Assembly (NCBI GenBank): GCA_963971285.1
Contig: OZ020265.1
Span: 2,554,001-2,618,000, forward strand
Length of the DNA: 64,000 nt
From: Astropecten irregularis
Lineage: Eukaryota > Echinodermata > Asteroidea > Paxillosida > Astropectinidae
Reading direction: 5' to 3'
Shown here: positions 45,105 through 57,020 of the stretch, piece after piece
How the letters are laid out: every line of letters begins with the position of its first letter
Numbering within the stretch: the stretch's first letter is position 1
Program-made: the position numbers and the translations under genes
The notes under the pieces: generated by a model
Seen by the model: the letters and a program-made list of their open reading frames with translations, nothing else
Told to the model about the DNA's origin: nothing
Database searches by the model: none

Positions 45105-47400
45105 ATGTTTTACCTTATTGTGGTAGCTGTCAGTGTTAAATTCCACTGGACAATGGTTCATACTCTCATTTTTAAAAGATCTACAAGTCCAAGATATACT
45201 GAAAATTGTGTTCATTGCAGTAAGCGCAAAGTCGATGTTAATTTATATGTGAACACGAGACAGATAGTATGCTGTGCATATAGTAGTATAGTGTTATCTT
45301 AGGTAAATAATCGATATATAGATGTGCACTCCTGGGGGGCTAAATGTCACTTAATTATTACATCCTAACAATTTGTATATAAGCGGATTGCCTCACCTTA
45401 TATTATTTGTAATATTCCTAAAAAATAAGTTCTGAGTGGCACGCTCAAATACAAAAGAACGTACGTTGTACCTTTTTTGTGGTAGTGGTCAGTTTAAAAT
45501 GCTACTGGTCAATCGTTTAAGCTCTCCATTCTTAAAAAAAATATAGATGTTATTGCATATCCAAGTTTTTTGTTTTGATTATGGTGTCTTCTGTGGTAAA
45601 TGCAGAGTCGAAATTAATTTATATGTCAATTGATAGAAATTTTTTTGTAGTAGTTTATTATAATAATTATATGATTAATAATGACATATTTCGAAGTTAT
45701 TCCTTAATTAAGTATATGAACGATTATATCAGTTGCAAGTTCATGTAGACACTAATGTTTTACCCTTTTTGGATGTATTGTGGTTAATGCGAAGTCGATA
45801 TTAATTTGTATGTGAACAATTGATAAATAATGATTAGTGGTAGTTTATAGTAATTACGTAAATAAAAGACCATTACATTATTTCAAGCGCTCCAAAATAC
45901 ATTCGCAAATGAAGGTGGCCGTTTGTAAAACCAAACTGAACATCAACTTAAAGTCTTTGTTTGGAAACTATGTTTCACACAACACTATTGTATTACCAGG
46001 CAGTATTGTATGTGACTCTGTGCTTGGGCAAAATTAATGTGTCCTCACTGCGCGCTGCGCGCACACAATTCAGCGTATTACCTTTTTTCGTCATTAGGCA
46101 CGTTCTCACAACAAAAAGCGCGACTATTGTGGTCGCGCTGCAAATCGCGACCCAAAAAGTCTTGTTTTTTCGGTGTGTGAGAACGTGCCTTATTTGTGTC
46201 CACACACAAATAAGCGCGACTATTTTGGTCGCACTGCAAATCGCGAACCAAATATGCGCGCTTTTTTGGTGTGTGAGAACGTGCCTATTGTCTTGTGTCT
46301 TCGATGGCGGCCTGGTTACTCCTATTCATACGTTTGGGCTGGAGGCCAGTAAATATCTTTTCCATAGGCTCTCATGAAAAGAAAAAAAAAATATATAATA
46401 ATAACAGATACTCATACGTTTCTGAGGCAATCGTCCCATACAGCAAGGTAAAGCTGAAAGCTTGATTGTTGTAGTTTTTACTATATGTTAACCGAAGACT
46501 TTTGGCTGAGGAGTCCATGCAAAGAATAAAAATCATTTCATACGTGTACCTTAAAATAATGCACCACCCCCAGACCAAAATGTCCACTTTATCGTTATTC
46601 TCCAGCCATTTGCCGTTTGTAAATGAATGATATTATTTCCGAATTGTCTCGCAGAACCATAACGCTTATATTACTTGCAAGTTCATGTACAAAATAATAT
46701 ATATGTTATTATTGATTTTGATGTATTCTCTTTAATGTCTTTATTGTTTTTTTTTTTGGTACAAAACAAAATGTGTTTTACCTTGTTGTGGTAGTGGCCA
46801 GTCTTAAAGGCAACAGGTCAATGGTTTATGCTCTTCTTTCTAAATAATATACATGTGAATGCTATCCAAGATATATTGGAAATTGTAAATGCAAAATCCA
46901 TATTAGATAATTTGTGAACACTATAATGTCATAATGGCATAATGTCACTTAATCATGATATGCTAACCCTTCGTAAAATACATGATATTATAAGCGTATT
47001 ATCTCACCTCAAACTATTTGTATTATTCCTTATATAGATATATAATGCCTGTATCAGATGCAAGTCCATGTAGAAACAACGTATGTCGTACATTTTGGGG
47101 TAGCGGTTAGTTTTAAATGGTACTGGTCAGTCGGTGGAGCTTTTTTTTTTTAATGATATAGGTGTAAATGCATATCCAAGATTTATTGAATAATGGTGTC
47201 AAATGTGGTAAATGCAAAGCCGATATTAACTTTGTTGTCAACACTTGATAAATAATCATTGGTAGTTTAAGAGGAAAATGATAGGTCATTAATAATAACA
47301 TATTATCATTGGTTAAAGTTATTAATGCTATATGAAATATTTGAATGTTTATAGTAATTATTGCTATATGATATATTTGAATGGTTATGACAATTATTGC
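45105..47400. repeat. Diverged tandem array of ~300-360-bp units
   Basis: Starts resembling gttttaccttgttgtggtag recur near 45107, 45470, 45757, 46770 and 47085. Each is followed by a variant of gcaaagtcgatattaattt. The last unit merges into the start of duplication copy B (47147), and an equivalent half-unit begins copy A (1171). The copies are well diverged, so the array is old. Confidence 0.65.
46096..46286. mobile_element. MITE with AGGCACGTTCTCACA ends, internally duplicated
   Basis: Terminal inverted repeats AGGCACGTTCTCACA are flanked by att on both sides. The body is two ~95-bp tandem units, each containing gcgcgactatt and ctgcaaatcgcga and ending in gtgtgtgagaacgtgcct. One end of the same family appears at 60138-60190, where block Y copy 2 begins. 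Confidence 0.75.
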
Positions 47401-47403
47401 TAC

Positions 47404-47766
47404 TTAAAGGTAATATCATACTTTAGTTTTTGTCAAAGAAATACAGATTCGTAGGGATAAATATGAAGGGGAATACAGTTATAGTCATCTGTGAACATTT
47501 CAGTAAAATACGGTGCCAACTTTTTGAGAAAAACAGTGAAAAACGGCCACAGTATTTCATAAGTCTTTTCTCTTTTTGATCCTTAAAAGATCAAACATAA
47601 TTTTGGTCATTGGTTTCACTCTTTTCTGGATAAATACAGCATTTCAGACAGACAGATTTTAACGGTACGTTTTTACCATCACCATATCTTTATACCCTGT
47701 AAGTTAAAGGTAAATCTGTGAAGATTTGTGTTTTGGTATGCTACCAAAGTATGAAAGTACCTTTAA
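47404..47766. mobile_element. TTAA MITE family copy
   Basis: This is the counterpart of 1394-1759, with TTAA at both ends and the same inverted termini. Confidence 0.65.
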
Positions 47767-49746
47767 AATAAAACAATATTAAGATTAGATATCGCTTAAA
47801 AAAATATGTTATTGTCGTCGTTTGTGTAACCGGCGCTACAATATTCGTATGTGTATTATTATCATATTGGTAATATGGTGTTTCTGGGTTCAGATATAGT
47901 GCTATAATTTTATTCTTTTGGTTAAATATTTAACAATTTTTCTCATGTTATTTACGTGTCATGTACTGTCATGGTTGGAATTGTCGTATGATTGTGTTGT
48001 TTAAATAACGTTCCTAATACTCTTATATTTACTTATCTATTCAGATTTACAGTTACAGTGGAATCGTAAAGCGCCCTGAGCATCGATATTTGGCAACATT
48101 TGAGCTATACACAAACTATTTATAATGATTTGTCATTGGAAATTGAACAAAGAAAAATGACGTGAGCGGGATTCGAACCAGCGACCTCCGGAATACCGTA
48201 CGGGTTCTCTACAAATTGAGCTATCCTGCCATTCATTTGTGGTGTCCCTAATCGTCAATTATCTTTGTTCATTTGGCAGCAAATACATCCCTGGATCCAC
48301 TCACTACGGAACTCTAGAGGTGCCATCCGATTTGTTGAAATCCTAAGATAAATTATTTTGGAAAGACGACATGTGCATTAAGGGGGACATCCTGAGATAA
48401 TTTAATCTCAGGATTTTAGCAGGTCGGTTGGCTCCTCTAGAGCTCCGTAACATAATTAAATTACAGAAAATGTTTTCTGTACAGTGGAGGAAAATGGAAC
48501 AAACAAAATGGACTAAGTGTCTTTAACTGTATGTTTTTCGCATAACTACAAATTCATTTATTAAATATTGCTTCTATATTTCAGTTTAGTGTTTTGTTTC
48601 CTTTTTATTCGCTTATTTATTATAATAAGAACCATACTAATACACCCATGTAACAAAGCACTATATATAAAACGTGTCTTTTTACAAAATGGCAAATTTC
48701 TCATTAGTTTCGACCCAGTCCATTTACACCGAATTCCCAAGTAAAGTTGCCTTTTTCGCACAAGTGAAATAAATATCGCACATAATTCCCAAACCAATAC
48801 CCAGAGCAAGTTGAATAGCAGATACAGGGGTACTGCAAAGACGAATGCTATAATATACTGAATACATTTTACTCTACAGTATAGGCAATACATTTCATAT
48901 CGTAAAGATTATAGATAAAAGTACATACTGAACCAAATATTGTCATCATAAAGGAAATCATTATTGCGTGTTGTGATTATTTTGCAGTAGATAAGATAAA
49001 CGAAATTGAGAGAATGTTAGATTGAGACATATCGTCACCTTAAAGGCAAATAAGTTTTTAAACATTGACAAGTGAACAAAGAAACATTTAATTGAACGGG
49101 ACTCGAACCGGCGACCTCCGAATTACCGCACCGGCGCTCTTACTAACTGAGCTACCCAGTCCTACGTTAGGTGGTGTTCCTGATAGTCTTTGTTCGTTTG
49201 GTAGTTAGAAGCCACAAAACCAACTCACGTACCGCTATACCTCAAGGATCATTTAAGATACGCGCAGCATTATTAATGCTTGAACCTGAGAAACAGTACA
49301 TTGGGGAACACTCAAATGTGATTATTAAGTAGTTTTTAAGCAGTTTGACGTGTGACTCATTTTGGCAGGGTTGATCCTATACGAAATTGTAAGCTAGCTG
49401 AAGTTATGGATGGATCCAGGGGCCGATTTCATTAACGCTTTTTAAACATTGCTAAAGCCTAAATCCATTGCTATACGGAAAATCGATCGTTACTTTGAGT
49501 AGCAATTTTCCGTTTAGCGATGGAGTTTGTGATTTAGCGATGATCGCAAAACGTTTAGTGAAATCGGCCTCAGGTTGATATAGTACTCAATGGTTTCCTT
49601 GACCAGTCATTAATCACACATGGCTTTCGTAGTAAGAGTTCCTGTATTTCATCTTGGTCCGGCCGGAGTTGGTTTTATTCGGGGACGGTGGTGTGTCGCG
49701 CAAGACAACACCATCGCCCTTGACCATGTCAGGATTGTCGTAAGCA

Positions 49747-50282
49747 TTATGGAAACTGTGGTCTGTCATCTGACCTCAATGCATATTCTTCTGCGTGAGA
49801 TCTCTGCTCGGGTACCTTACTAATTGCAGTTAGTGTTGTCGATGTAGAAGGCCTGCTTTGGGGAACCAGAGGATTGTTGTGATTGGATGTATTCTGATCA
49901 CGAGGAGTAGATGGCTGATGGGGATTGGTTGGTTTGCTGTTACCAACCTGCTTTATTTCCATATGACTATCCCCGTGCGGATTGGTCACTTCTCCCTGTG
50001 CATGTCCCGTGTTTGGAACGTGATTGGTCAACCCGACATTGGCGATCATTGCCGGCCGCATGGTGACGCCGCTGCGCATTGCGGTGTCGATCAGCCCTGC
50101 GTGCGCATATTCCAAAGTATTGTCAGCCATACTGGAAGAAGTCCGAAAACCTGCTTCGAACTCTGTTGCCCTAAACGTCCCATGACTGTCTTCAGTCTCA
50201 TCCTTAGTCTCTGCTCGAGCCCTCATAGTGTCAAAAAGCTCCAGTAGGATTCTTTTGATATCTCTTACTTCCTTCTTGGACT
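49747..50282 (-). pseudogene. Small membrane protein gene, copy B, 5'-truncated
   Basis: The minus-strand frame runs open from the junction at 50282 (SKKEVRDIKRI, then MRARAETKDETED at 50226) to the stop at 49747. It encodes the whole cytoplasmic tail without the frameshift seen in copy A. The ectodomain, signal peptide and membrane segment are missing because the Penelope-like element begins at 50283. The undisturbed tail frame supports this as the ancestral reading. The product is unrecognised and is probably not made from this copy, for lack of a start region. Confidence 0.6.
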
Positions 50283-50654
50283 TAATATTAAAAATACTCC
50301 AAAAAGACTAAGGGAGGCCATTTTTGATTCTATATTTCGTACTTTATTCAGAACATCTTCAGGAATGAGATATCACCAAACAACAACAACAATTTATAAC
50401 AGAAGTCTTAAGTGCTTACAACCAATAAGGAGGTTTGAAGTGACCAGTCAGCGACTCACTGGTCAGTGTTTCAGTGAACAATGGTATCAATAGCTAACAA
50501 AACAGAGCAAGTTCTTCAGAGGCTTTCAATCCAGTGTTCAGTGTGGGTTTACAGTAATTAATAGCTAGAGCTTCTTTAAACAACAATTCAGACCAATTTT
50601 TGAAAAGTCAATAACCTTAGTGTTGCTAAGTAACAGTGACTGATAGGTGGCAGG

Positions 50655-50858
50655 TTAAAAGTTTTCTATGTTAATACATGAAGAAATATATTCAAAAATT
50701 ACACACTTGCGTCTAGTTGAGTGTTCCTTTAGTCTAGTGATGAGGCATCTTTCAGTCTTTCCAATATAATCATTGTTACATCCCGGGCATTTAAAATGGT
50801 ACACAACAGACCTACGATATTCTACCGGGTCTAGGTCATTTAATAGTAGACAACACAC
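50655..50858 (-). pseudogene. GIY-YIG endonuclease domain of the Penelope-like element
   Basis: VVYHFKCPGCNNDYIGKTER and LITRLKEHS match the GIY-YIG region of Penelope-like elements: VVY in place of GIY, the CxxC pair, YIG and the catalytic-region arginines. The frame is open for 67 residues and breaks before the carboxyl end. The domain would make the target nick. Confidence 0.85.
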
Positions 50859-51399
50859 TTATCACTTTTTTAGTGTTCAAAATTATTAGAAATTAAACAT
50901 CCTTAGTGAGATGCCGTTTAATCTTATTAAAGTACCTATGAACTTAGTTTTGAGTGTTGACCAACCTTGCCAGTGAATGGTAGCCGTAACCAGATTTTGG
51001 TATCATCATCGCCTTGAGGTGTGGGTTTGGTTTTGGACAGGTTTTGGTTGAGATTTCTGAATACACGGTTGACAATGCGAATTGGAAACCAATTCCAGGA
51101 CATGTATTGTTTAATAGTATTGAGTACCTCGAAAACCAGGTGCAGTTTTGCAAATCTTGTGAGCCCTAGAGAAGAGGCTACGGATCCAGGAAATCTTTTG
51201 GTTCCAAGGAGTGAAGCTGTCAAAATGCACATACTGTCCAGTGTGTGTTTTCCTGCGATAGATGCCCATATCACTAGAATTGAATTCATTGTCGAGAAAA
51301 TGAACAGTGCTACCTCCTTCAAACGATTCAAAAGTAAATTTAAAATTAGATCGAAAAGAATTAAGTTATTTCACGATTTTCTCCAAATCATCTGGCAAG

Positions 51400-52273
51400 G
51401 GTCAGTGTGTCATTAACAAAGCGTGTGTAAAACTTAATAATACCCTCACTTTAAAACTTAGGAATTATTGTTTCTTCCAGTTCTGTCATGAATATATTGG
51501 CCAAAACTGGCCCTAGTGGCGATCCCATGGAAACACCATCAGTCTGTTGATGCAGTTCATTGTTACATGAAAATACAGTTCTGGTGCAGGTGTCATTCAG
51601 CAGCTTGCGGAGTGTGGTCTTCTTCAAGTTGGTGGATATTAGTTTCTTGTCATAGACTCGGGTGAGAATGATGTCAATCGCCTTGGAGATTGGTACATTC
51701 GTGAAAAATGACAATACATCAAAAGAGGCAAAACAGAAACCATCATCTTGCAAGTGTGTAGAGATGTTGTTGATACGCTGAGCAGCATCAAAAGAATCAG
51801 CCAGAACATTGTCATTGCCGGATAGCGGGGACAGGAGCTTGGCCAAAAATTTTGCGACGGGATTGTATGCAGTACCGGTTGTATCAATGATTTGTCTAAG
51901 TGGTGGAATGTTCTCAAAGTCCTGGTGGGTTTTGCGAAGTCCGTGGGATCGTGCTGGCATGGTGGAGACAGATCTGAGGGCTCTATATTCATCGTCGCTG
52001 ATTTCCTTTCTGTTGTTGAGGGTTCTTAAGTAAGCCTGGAGAGTCTGAAGGGTGCTTATGGAACCTTTGTATGTCTTGAATTTCTTGGGGTCTGCGAACA
52101 AGTTTGCAAAGTGCATCTTTGTAGTCACTGTTCCTCATCAAAACAACGCCGCATCCTTTGTCCGGTTTCAGAATGGCAAACAGTTTCCTCAGGTCCTTCA
52201 ATATGCAAATACGCTTGGCATCAGTGGCAAGCTGGCGGTTATCAAAGTGAAGAATATTACAAATATTCAACAA
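51400..52273 (-). pseudogene. Penelope-like reverse transcriptase, broken
   Basis: 52273-51989 carries FAILKPDKGCGVVLM. A shift near 52110 leads to 52128-51451 with PPLRQIIDTTGTAYNPVAKF, FDVLSFFTNVPISKAI and QTDGVSMGSPLGPVLANIF, all Penelope-type RT motifs. An in-frame stop at 51451-51453 follows. The frame then continues to the catalytic-loop region, which reads RFVNDTLTL (51409-51420), where one of the two catalytic aspartates is an asparagine, and to a TGA. The enzyme is inactive on three counts. Confidence 0.88.
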
Positions 52274-52300
52274 AGGCTTTTAATCAAACGATCCCCTTAA

Positions 52301-53387
52301 CCTTAGAAAATAATTACTATTGTACTTTGATTGGCACATCTTGTAAACAAAACAAAATTGCCAATCCACCAACTTCTTCAAAAGTCATATTATCTGGTCT
52401 GGGTGTATTAAAACAAAACAGCCCAGTAGAAATGTTTTTCTGTAGATTAAAAACAAAACAAGTAGACCAAAATGAACAGCAGGGTTTTCAATTTTTATTA
52501 CTATGATGTCTAATAAAGCCTGCAAATTATCAAGCAAACGGACGTTGGCTACCTGCATCAGAGGCAGTAAGAAGATTAAGAGCGGTTTCTGTTATTGCAA
52601 TGCGCCGAGTGGAATAAAGCGCCTTCTGTTATCATAACGCGCTAGGCGAATGGAGTCTCAGGAGAAATTGAATGCGTGGCCGAATATTTTTGGCTGAGCA
52701 ATGTCCATCGCAGTGTGGTAAATATTTACACCCTAGTGGAATTGTGGCATTTTAACTCGGTGCGCCATTTGATAATAACTCCTATTTTATGTTTTCAGGC
52801 CACTGGATGAAAGATAAATAGAAAATATAATGCGGGAAAATGGGTTATCAGAGCAGAAGGTGCATTTCTTAAAGCGAAGTTGTATTCATTGTTTTCACGT
52901 TCAACCAAATGCCATTTCCCATGTGAAGACACTGGCTTGGCCTTATGTAGGTTGCGAAAATTGATCCACAAATGTCAAAATGCAAAAAGAAGAACAGAGC
53001 AGAGCAAAACGAAACTAGAGAAACTTTCTCTGTCTGCAAGAGAACATGAGTCTTTTCCGCAACAAGATTTTTTAATTGAAATTGAAACACGTAGGAGAAT
53101 TATGTATCACAACAATTTACCTCTCAAACATACACACATCTTTGGTTTGGTTATGATCGTATGTTCTAAAAGCGAAAATATCTTGAAACAAACTTTGACC
53201 CCTTCTGATAATAGGGATACTACCATTTGGGCCCCTTAAAAGGCGTCGTCGCGTGGCATTCAATGACATCATGATGATGTTCGAGGACAGATTATTATTT
53301 TTAAAATAGAGAATATGGATGGAAATTATTTAAAATACATGAAATTAATTCAATGACATCGAATGATTTCGAGGACACAACATTGTT
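52301..53387. other. No recognised feature
   Basis: A 119-aa plus-strand frame (52880-53239) is lysine- and arginine-rich and shows no recognised domain. A real gene is not supported. Confidence 0.45.
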
Positions 53388-53745
53388 TTAAAGTTAATAT
53401 CGTATTTTGTTTTTTATAAAAGAAATACAGATTCATGGGCAAAAATATCAAGACGGATACAGTAACAATCATAATGTGCAATTTTCAGTCCCATAAAGTG
53501 CCCAAATTTTGAGAAAACAGTGAAAAACAGCCACAGTCTTTTTTCTTTTATTTCTGATCTTTTAAAAGATCAACAGATTTTCGATTCGGTCGTTGTTGTA
53601 CTAATATCTGGATAAATACACCATTTCAGGCGGAAATATTTTAACGATATATTTCTACCGCCACCATCTTCATACCTGTAAGTTCTACGTAAATCTGTGA
53701 ACATTTCTGTTAGGGTTTCTTACCAAAGTATGATACTACCTTTAA
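53388..53745. mobile_element. TTAA MITE family copy
   Basis: The left end is TTAAAGTTAATATCGTATTT and the right end is ccaaagtatgatactaccTT with TTAA. It is the most diverged of the full-length copies. Confidence 0.6.
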
Positions 53746-55091
53746 GCTAAACAAATTTATCATGAATATTGATAGGGAGAATGGCAAACCCTATTTGCAA
53801 AATTTAATGACACGAACTTATTTTATGAGCAAAAATTAATATCATTAATGACAAACACAGTTTTTGAGAACATGACCTTTTTTGATAACACGGAATGATT
53901 TCAATAACACAAAATGAACTCATTGACACAAGTTATTATTTTCGAGGGAACAACAATATTTCGAGGGCATGAAATAATTTCCACTCGGGACACAAAAATG
54001 ATTTCAAGGGCACGAAACAAGTTAGATTCGATGTATTTAATAAGTAAAAGTGATGAAATTGACACATACAAAACGCTCATAAGACTTGGGAATAAAACAT
54101 GATCTTAATTTGTCCATTTCCCAAATATTACGTTTTAAATACCCTTCACATGACCAATATATATGATTCCGCAACATACATCGAAGTCATTCTGGTTAAG
54201 ATTTTATGTTTGAAAAAAAAAAAACCGCTTAGAAAATCTAATAGGAAAAGACATACGTTTATTGTCTATATGGAAAATATGTATATGAAGTCAATTTTAT
54301 ATGTCAATCAGACTTCACATAATTATTGTTATGTACATTGTCTATGTGGTAAAGATTAGGGCATCACATCCGTTGTCATATTGCCACGTACAATACTTTT
54401 TTACGTACAATATTTTGTCTATGAAATGTTCATCAATATTGAATGTTTACAAATTATGAAAAGAATCATATATGCTTTACTTGGTCGCTGGATATTGTTT
54501 TAAGATTTTTAATGTCCTAAAATTAACACAAATCTTGAATCAAAAGGACAACATATTGATGACGTCATTGCCATAAATTGTTTTAAATTTTTAGCATAAT
54601 ATTCAAGTCGTTTTGGATTTTATAAACGGGTGAAATAATCATTATCTTTATACATATCTACATAATAAATGTGAACATTCGCAAGGTGCTTGCATCAGAA
54701 AGGTGCTTAAGAATCAAACTGATTTTGCCATATCATGTTTCCTAATTCCTAAGCTCCACACGTTTCAAATAACTAATACACACTTTATGTTTGAATGCTT
54801 AAATAGATAAGTATCTGAACTAGTTTATAATGTGCTTACATACAGAAGTAAAAGTTTTGGATTGATGAAGAACATTCTAGCTTTTTTCTATAAAACGGGA
54901 AAAATGTAAAGCAAAGCAAACATACTTTGGGGAAAAGTTGTGCAGATCAGGATTGGTAATTAAATTGTTTAAGAGGTATAACATGTTTTAAGTGAAACAT
55001 TTAATTTTTACTTTTACGTTTCTTAAATTAAAGAATGAGGATGGATATCAATTATTTGACATGCTAAATCTAACAATTGGAAAGAATACAG
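53746..55091. other. No recognised feature
   Basis: Very AT-rich. Around 53880-54010 the phrase aatgatttc(g/a)agg(a/g)cac recurs in degenerate form, also at 53350-53380. No gene was supported. Confidence 0.5.
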
Positions 55092-55678
55092 TGTTACGTG
55101 CGGGAAGCACGACAGCGAAATTTTAAACTGAACAGTGAAAATACGACTTTGAAAATTGGACACAAAAGCAATCAATGAAATACAGTCAAGAATTTTTAAT
55201 GCAGAAACAAACAAGCCAACAATGATAAACTACAGCAATATGACAATACGATGAAACATTATAAACAAAGCATAATTGGTAAATAAATCGGCCGAGAATG
55301 AAAGACATTAAATTAGGGTACCTTAAATAAGGAGGTTCGAAGGCCTATCAAACCCCCGCCCAGTCAGCGTCCATGAGGGTGAAATGGTGCACACGCCCGG
55401 CCGAACGTCTCAACCCCGCGCCCACACGCCTTCCTGCCAGTCACAACGTCCAGCCAGTCCCACGTCCAGCCACAGTCAGTCCTCGGTGCCTTCGGCGTAA
55501 GGGCCACGACAGCTACCCAGGGTGTGGTAGTCACGGTCACCAGCCACGGTCTCGATGAGGTAGTCTTCAGGGTGGGGCGGGGTGAGTTGTCAGCCCGGCG
55601 TTGCACAAGTCGATCGCACATCTATACATAGCCTACATGGACACTAACTGAAAACGTATTGCAAGGCAGTCGGGCCTT
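55092..55678 (-). repeat. 3' LTR, truncated by the internal deletion
   Basis: It matches 57021-57608 almost exactly up to ggcagtcgggcctttt. The remaining ~125 bp of the LTR (its start on the minus strand) is missing. Confidence 0.9.
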
Positions 55679-56881
55679 TTTTAAAACAAATCCCTCTGTA
55701 ATAAAAGGCAAATATCCTTCACTTATATCAGACAATGGGTCATTGGCTTTATCACTTATCCCAGGGAGTGTGGAACACGGAACACCTTTAGCAAATGCAA
55801 CCGGCTTGGATGAACTATCCTTAGACTGTACTTTCCTCAAGTATGCGAAACATTTGGGTTTTGTATGACCAAATTTGTTGCAAAATGAGCAAGTATCGGC
55901 TGGCTTATGGGATGTTTCAGATGTTGCCTTCACCCCTGAATTTTCCTCATCGTGCCTACTAACATTATTTAGTGGAGGACTGTTATTAGCTCGGCGTTTA
56001 TGATAATTATTGCCCTTGCTCTTTTTATGTGTTTACACAAAATCATCAGCTAACCTAGCTGCTTGGTACAACTCTTGAACCTGTTGTTCCTCTAAATGCA
56101 TTTTAACATCTGGGACACAACCTTTAAAGTCCTCCAATAGCATGACTTGCCTTAACCTAGCAAAATCACTACCTACATTACAAGAGTTACACCATCTGTC
56201 GTAAAGAATTTCTTTCTCGCGTGAGAATTCAACATAACTCTGCCTATCTGTCCTACGTGCATTTCGGAATTTTTGCCGATATGCCTCTGGTACCTGCTCA
56301 TAAGCTTTGAGAATGGCTGATTTTACTAACTCATAATCTTGACTCTGACCAACTGGCAGGGCTGAGTACACTTCTTGCGCTTTGCCAGTTAGAACACTTT
56401 GCAACAATAAAGTACGCATATCTGAGGGCCATTCAAGCCTGTCAGCAACCTTTTCAAACTGACCAAAGTATTTATCAATTTCTTTGTCCTGAAAGCGTGG
56501 AACTAAGCGAATGTTTTTACTGGGGTCAAATACTGTAGAATGAGCCTGCATGAATTGTTTTGATTTAGCCAATTCTAATTCGATCTCGACCTTTCTCCTT
56601 TGCTCAACCTGAATTTCGAGCTCAAGTTCTTTAAGTTTTACGGCAGTCTCCTCTGAATATTGACTAGTATCGGTAGACTGGGTATCTAGCATATTTTCAT
56701 CTACAAAGTATTCTAACAAAACAGCCTTAACGTCTGCTTTTTTCATATTAGACAGAACCGAAACCTTGTAATATGCAGCCAAGTCAAACAATTCAGTAAG
56801 CTTTAAACTATTAAGTTTAGTCTCGGAAGGAGATGATTCAAAGCTAGCAACAAACTCATCAATATCAAATTTGCTTGCCAT
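55622..56881 (-). pseudogene. Gag with zinc knuckle, one in-frame stop
   Basis: From ATG 56881 the frame encodes 282 aa: an amino region (LTELFDLAAYYK, KKADVKAVLLEYFVDE), a charged helical stretch (VKLKELELEIQVEQRRK) and a capsid-like core (DKYFGQFEKVADRLEWP, LLQSVLTGKAQEVYSAL, YRQKFRNARR). A TAA at 56033-56035 interrupts it. The same frame continues through THKKSKGNNYHKRRANN to a CCHC knuckle CSFCNKFGHTKPKC (about 55890-55849) and ends in LTR-derived sequence at 55622. It resembles Ty3/gypsy-type Gag. The loss of pol makes it non-autonomous. Confidence 0.88.
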
Positions 56882-56998
56882 GGTTTATCATTCAAATCTG
56901 CAAAAAGCAACAACACTAAAATAACATGACACGTATTTCATTGATTTTGATTTTGCGTTCTTTAAACACTCATTTCATGGACTTTTCGTTTAGGTTAA

Positions 56999-57016
56999 TT
57001 CCCGGACAGGCCCCCA
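56999..57016 (-). promoter_or_regulatory. Primer binding site, tRNA-Pro-like
   Basis: Minus strand TGGGGGCCTGTCCGGGAA lies a few bases inside the 5' LTR. It is close to the primer site of the element at 2761. Confidence 0.8.
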
Positions 57017-57020
57017 ATTC

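Larger units (their letters stand above)
47147..50282. repeat. Segmental duplication copy B (empty LTR-element site)
   Basis: A direct copy of 1171-2760 joined to 11619-13213, without the LTR retrotransposon. The join at 48711-48730 reads gacccagtc then catttacacc, with a single cagtc. It contains a MITE (47404-47766), tRNA-like cores (48158-48230 and 49092-49164), a palindromic MITE (49418-49571) and a truncated gene. It ends at the Penelope-like element. Confidence 0.9.
50283..52300 (-). mobile_element. Penelope-like element, 5'-truncated
   Basis: On the minus strand the RT (52273-51400), a linker (51331-50936) and a GIY-YIG-type endonuclease (50858-50655) occur in the order typical of Penelope-like elements. 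The extreme carboxyl end (EDVLNKVRNIESKMASLSL, about 50365-50309) is characteristic. The amino third is missing. The 3' end coincides with the end of duplication copy B. Confidence 0.9.

Noticed and set aside
52880-53239. 119-aa basic open frame
   Set aside because: There is no domain and no support from a paralogue. Composition and length fit chance in this region.
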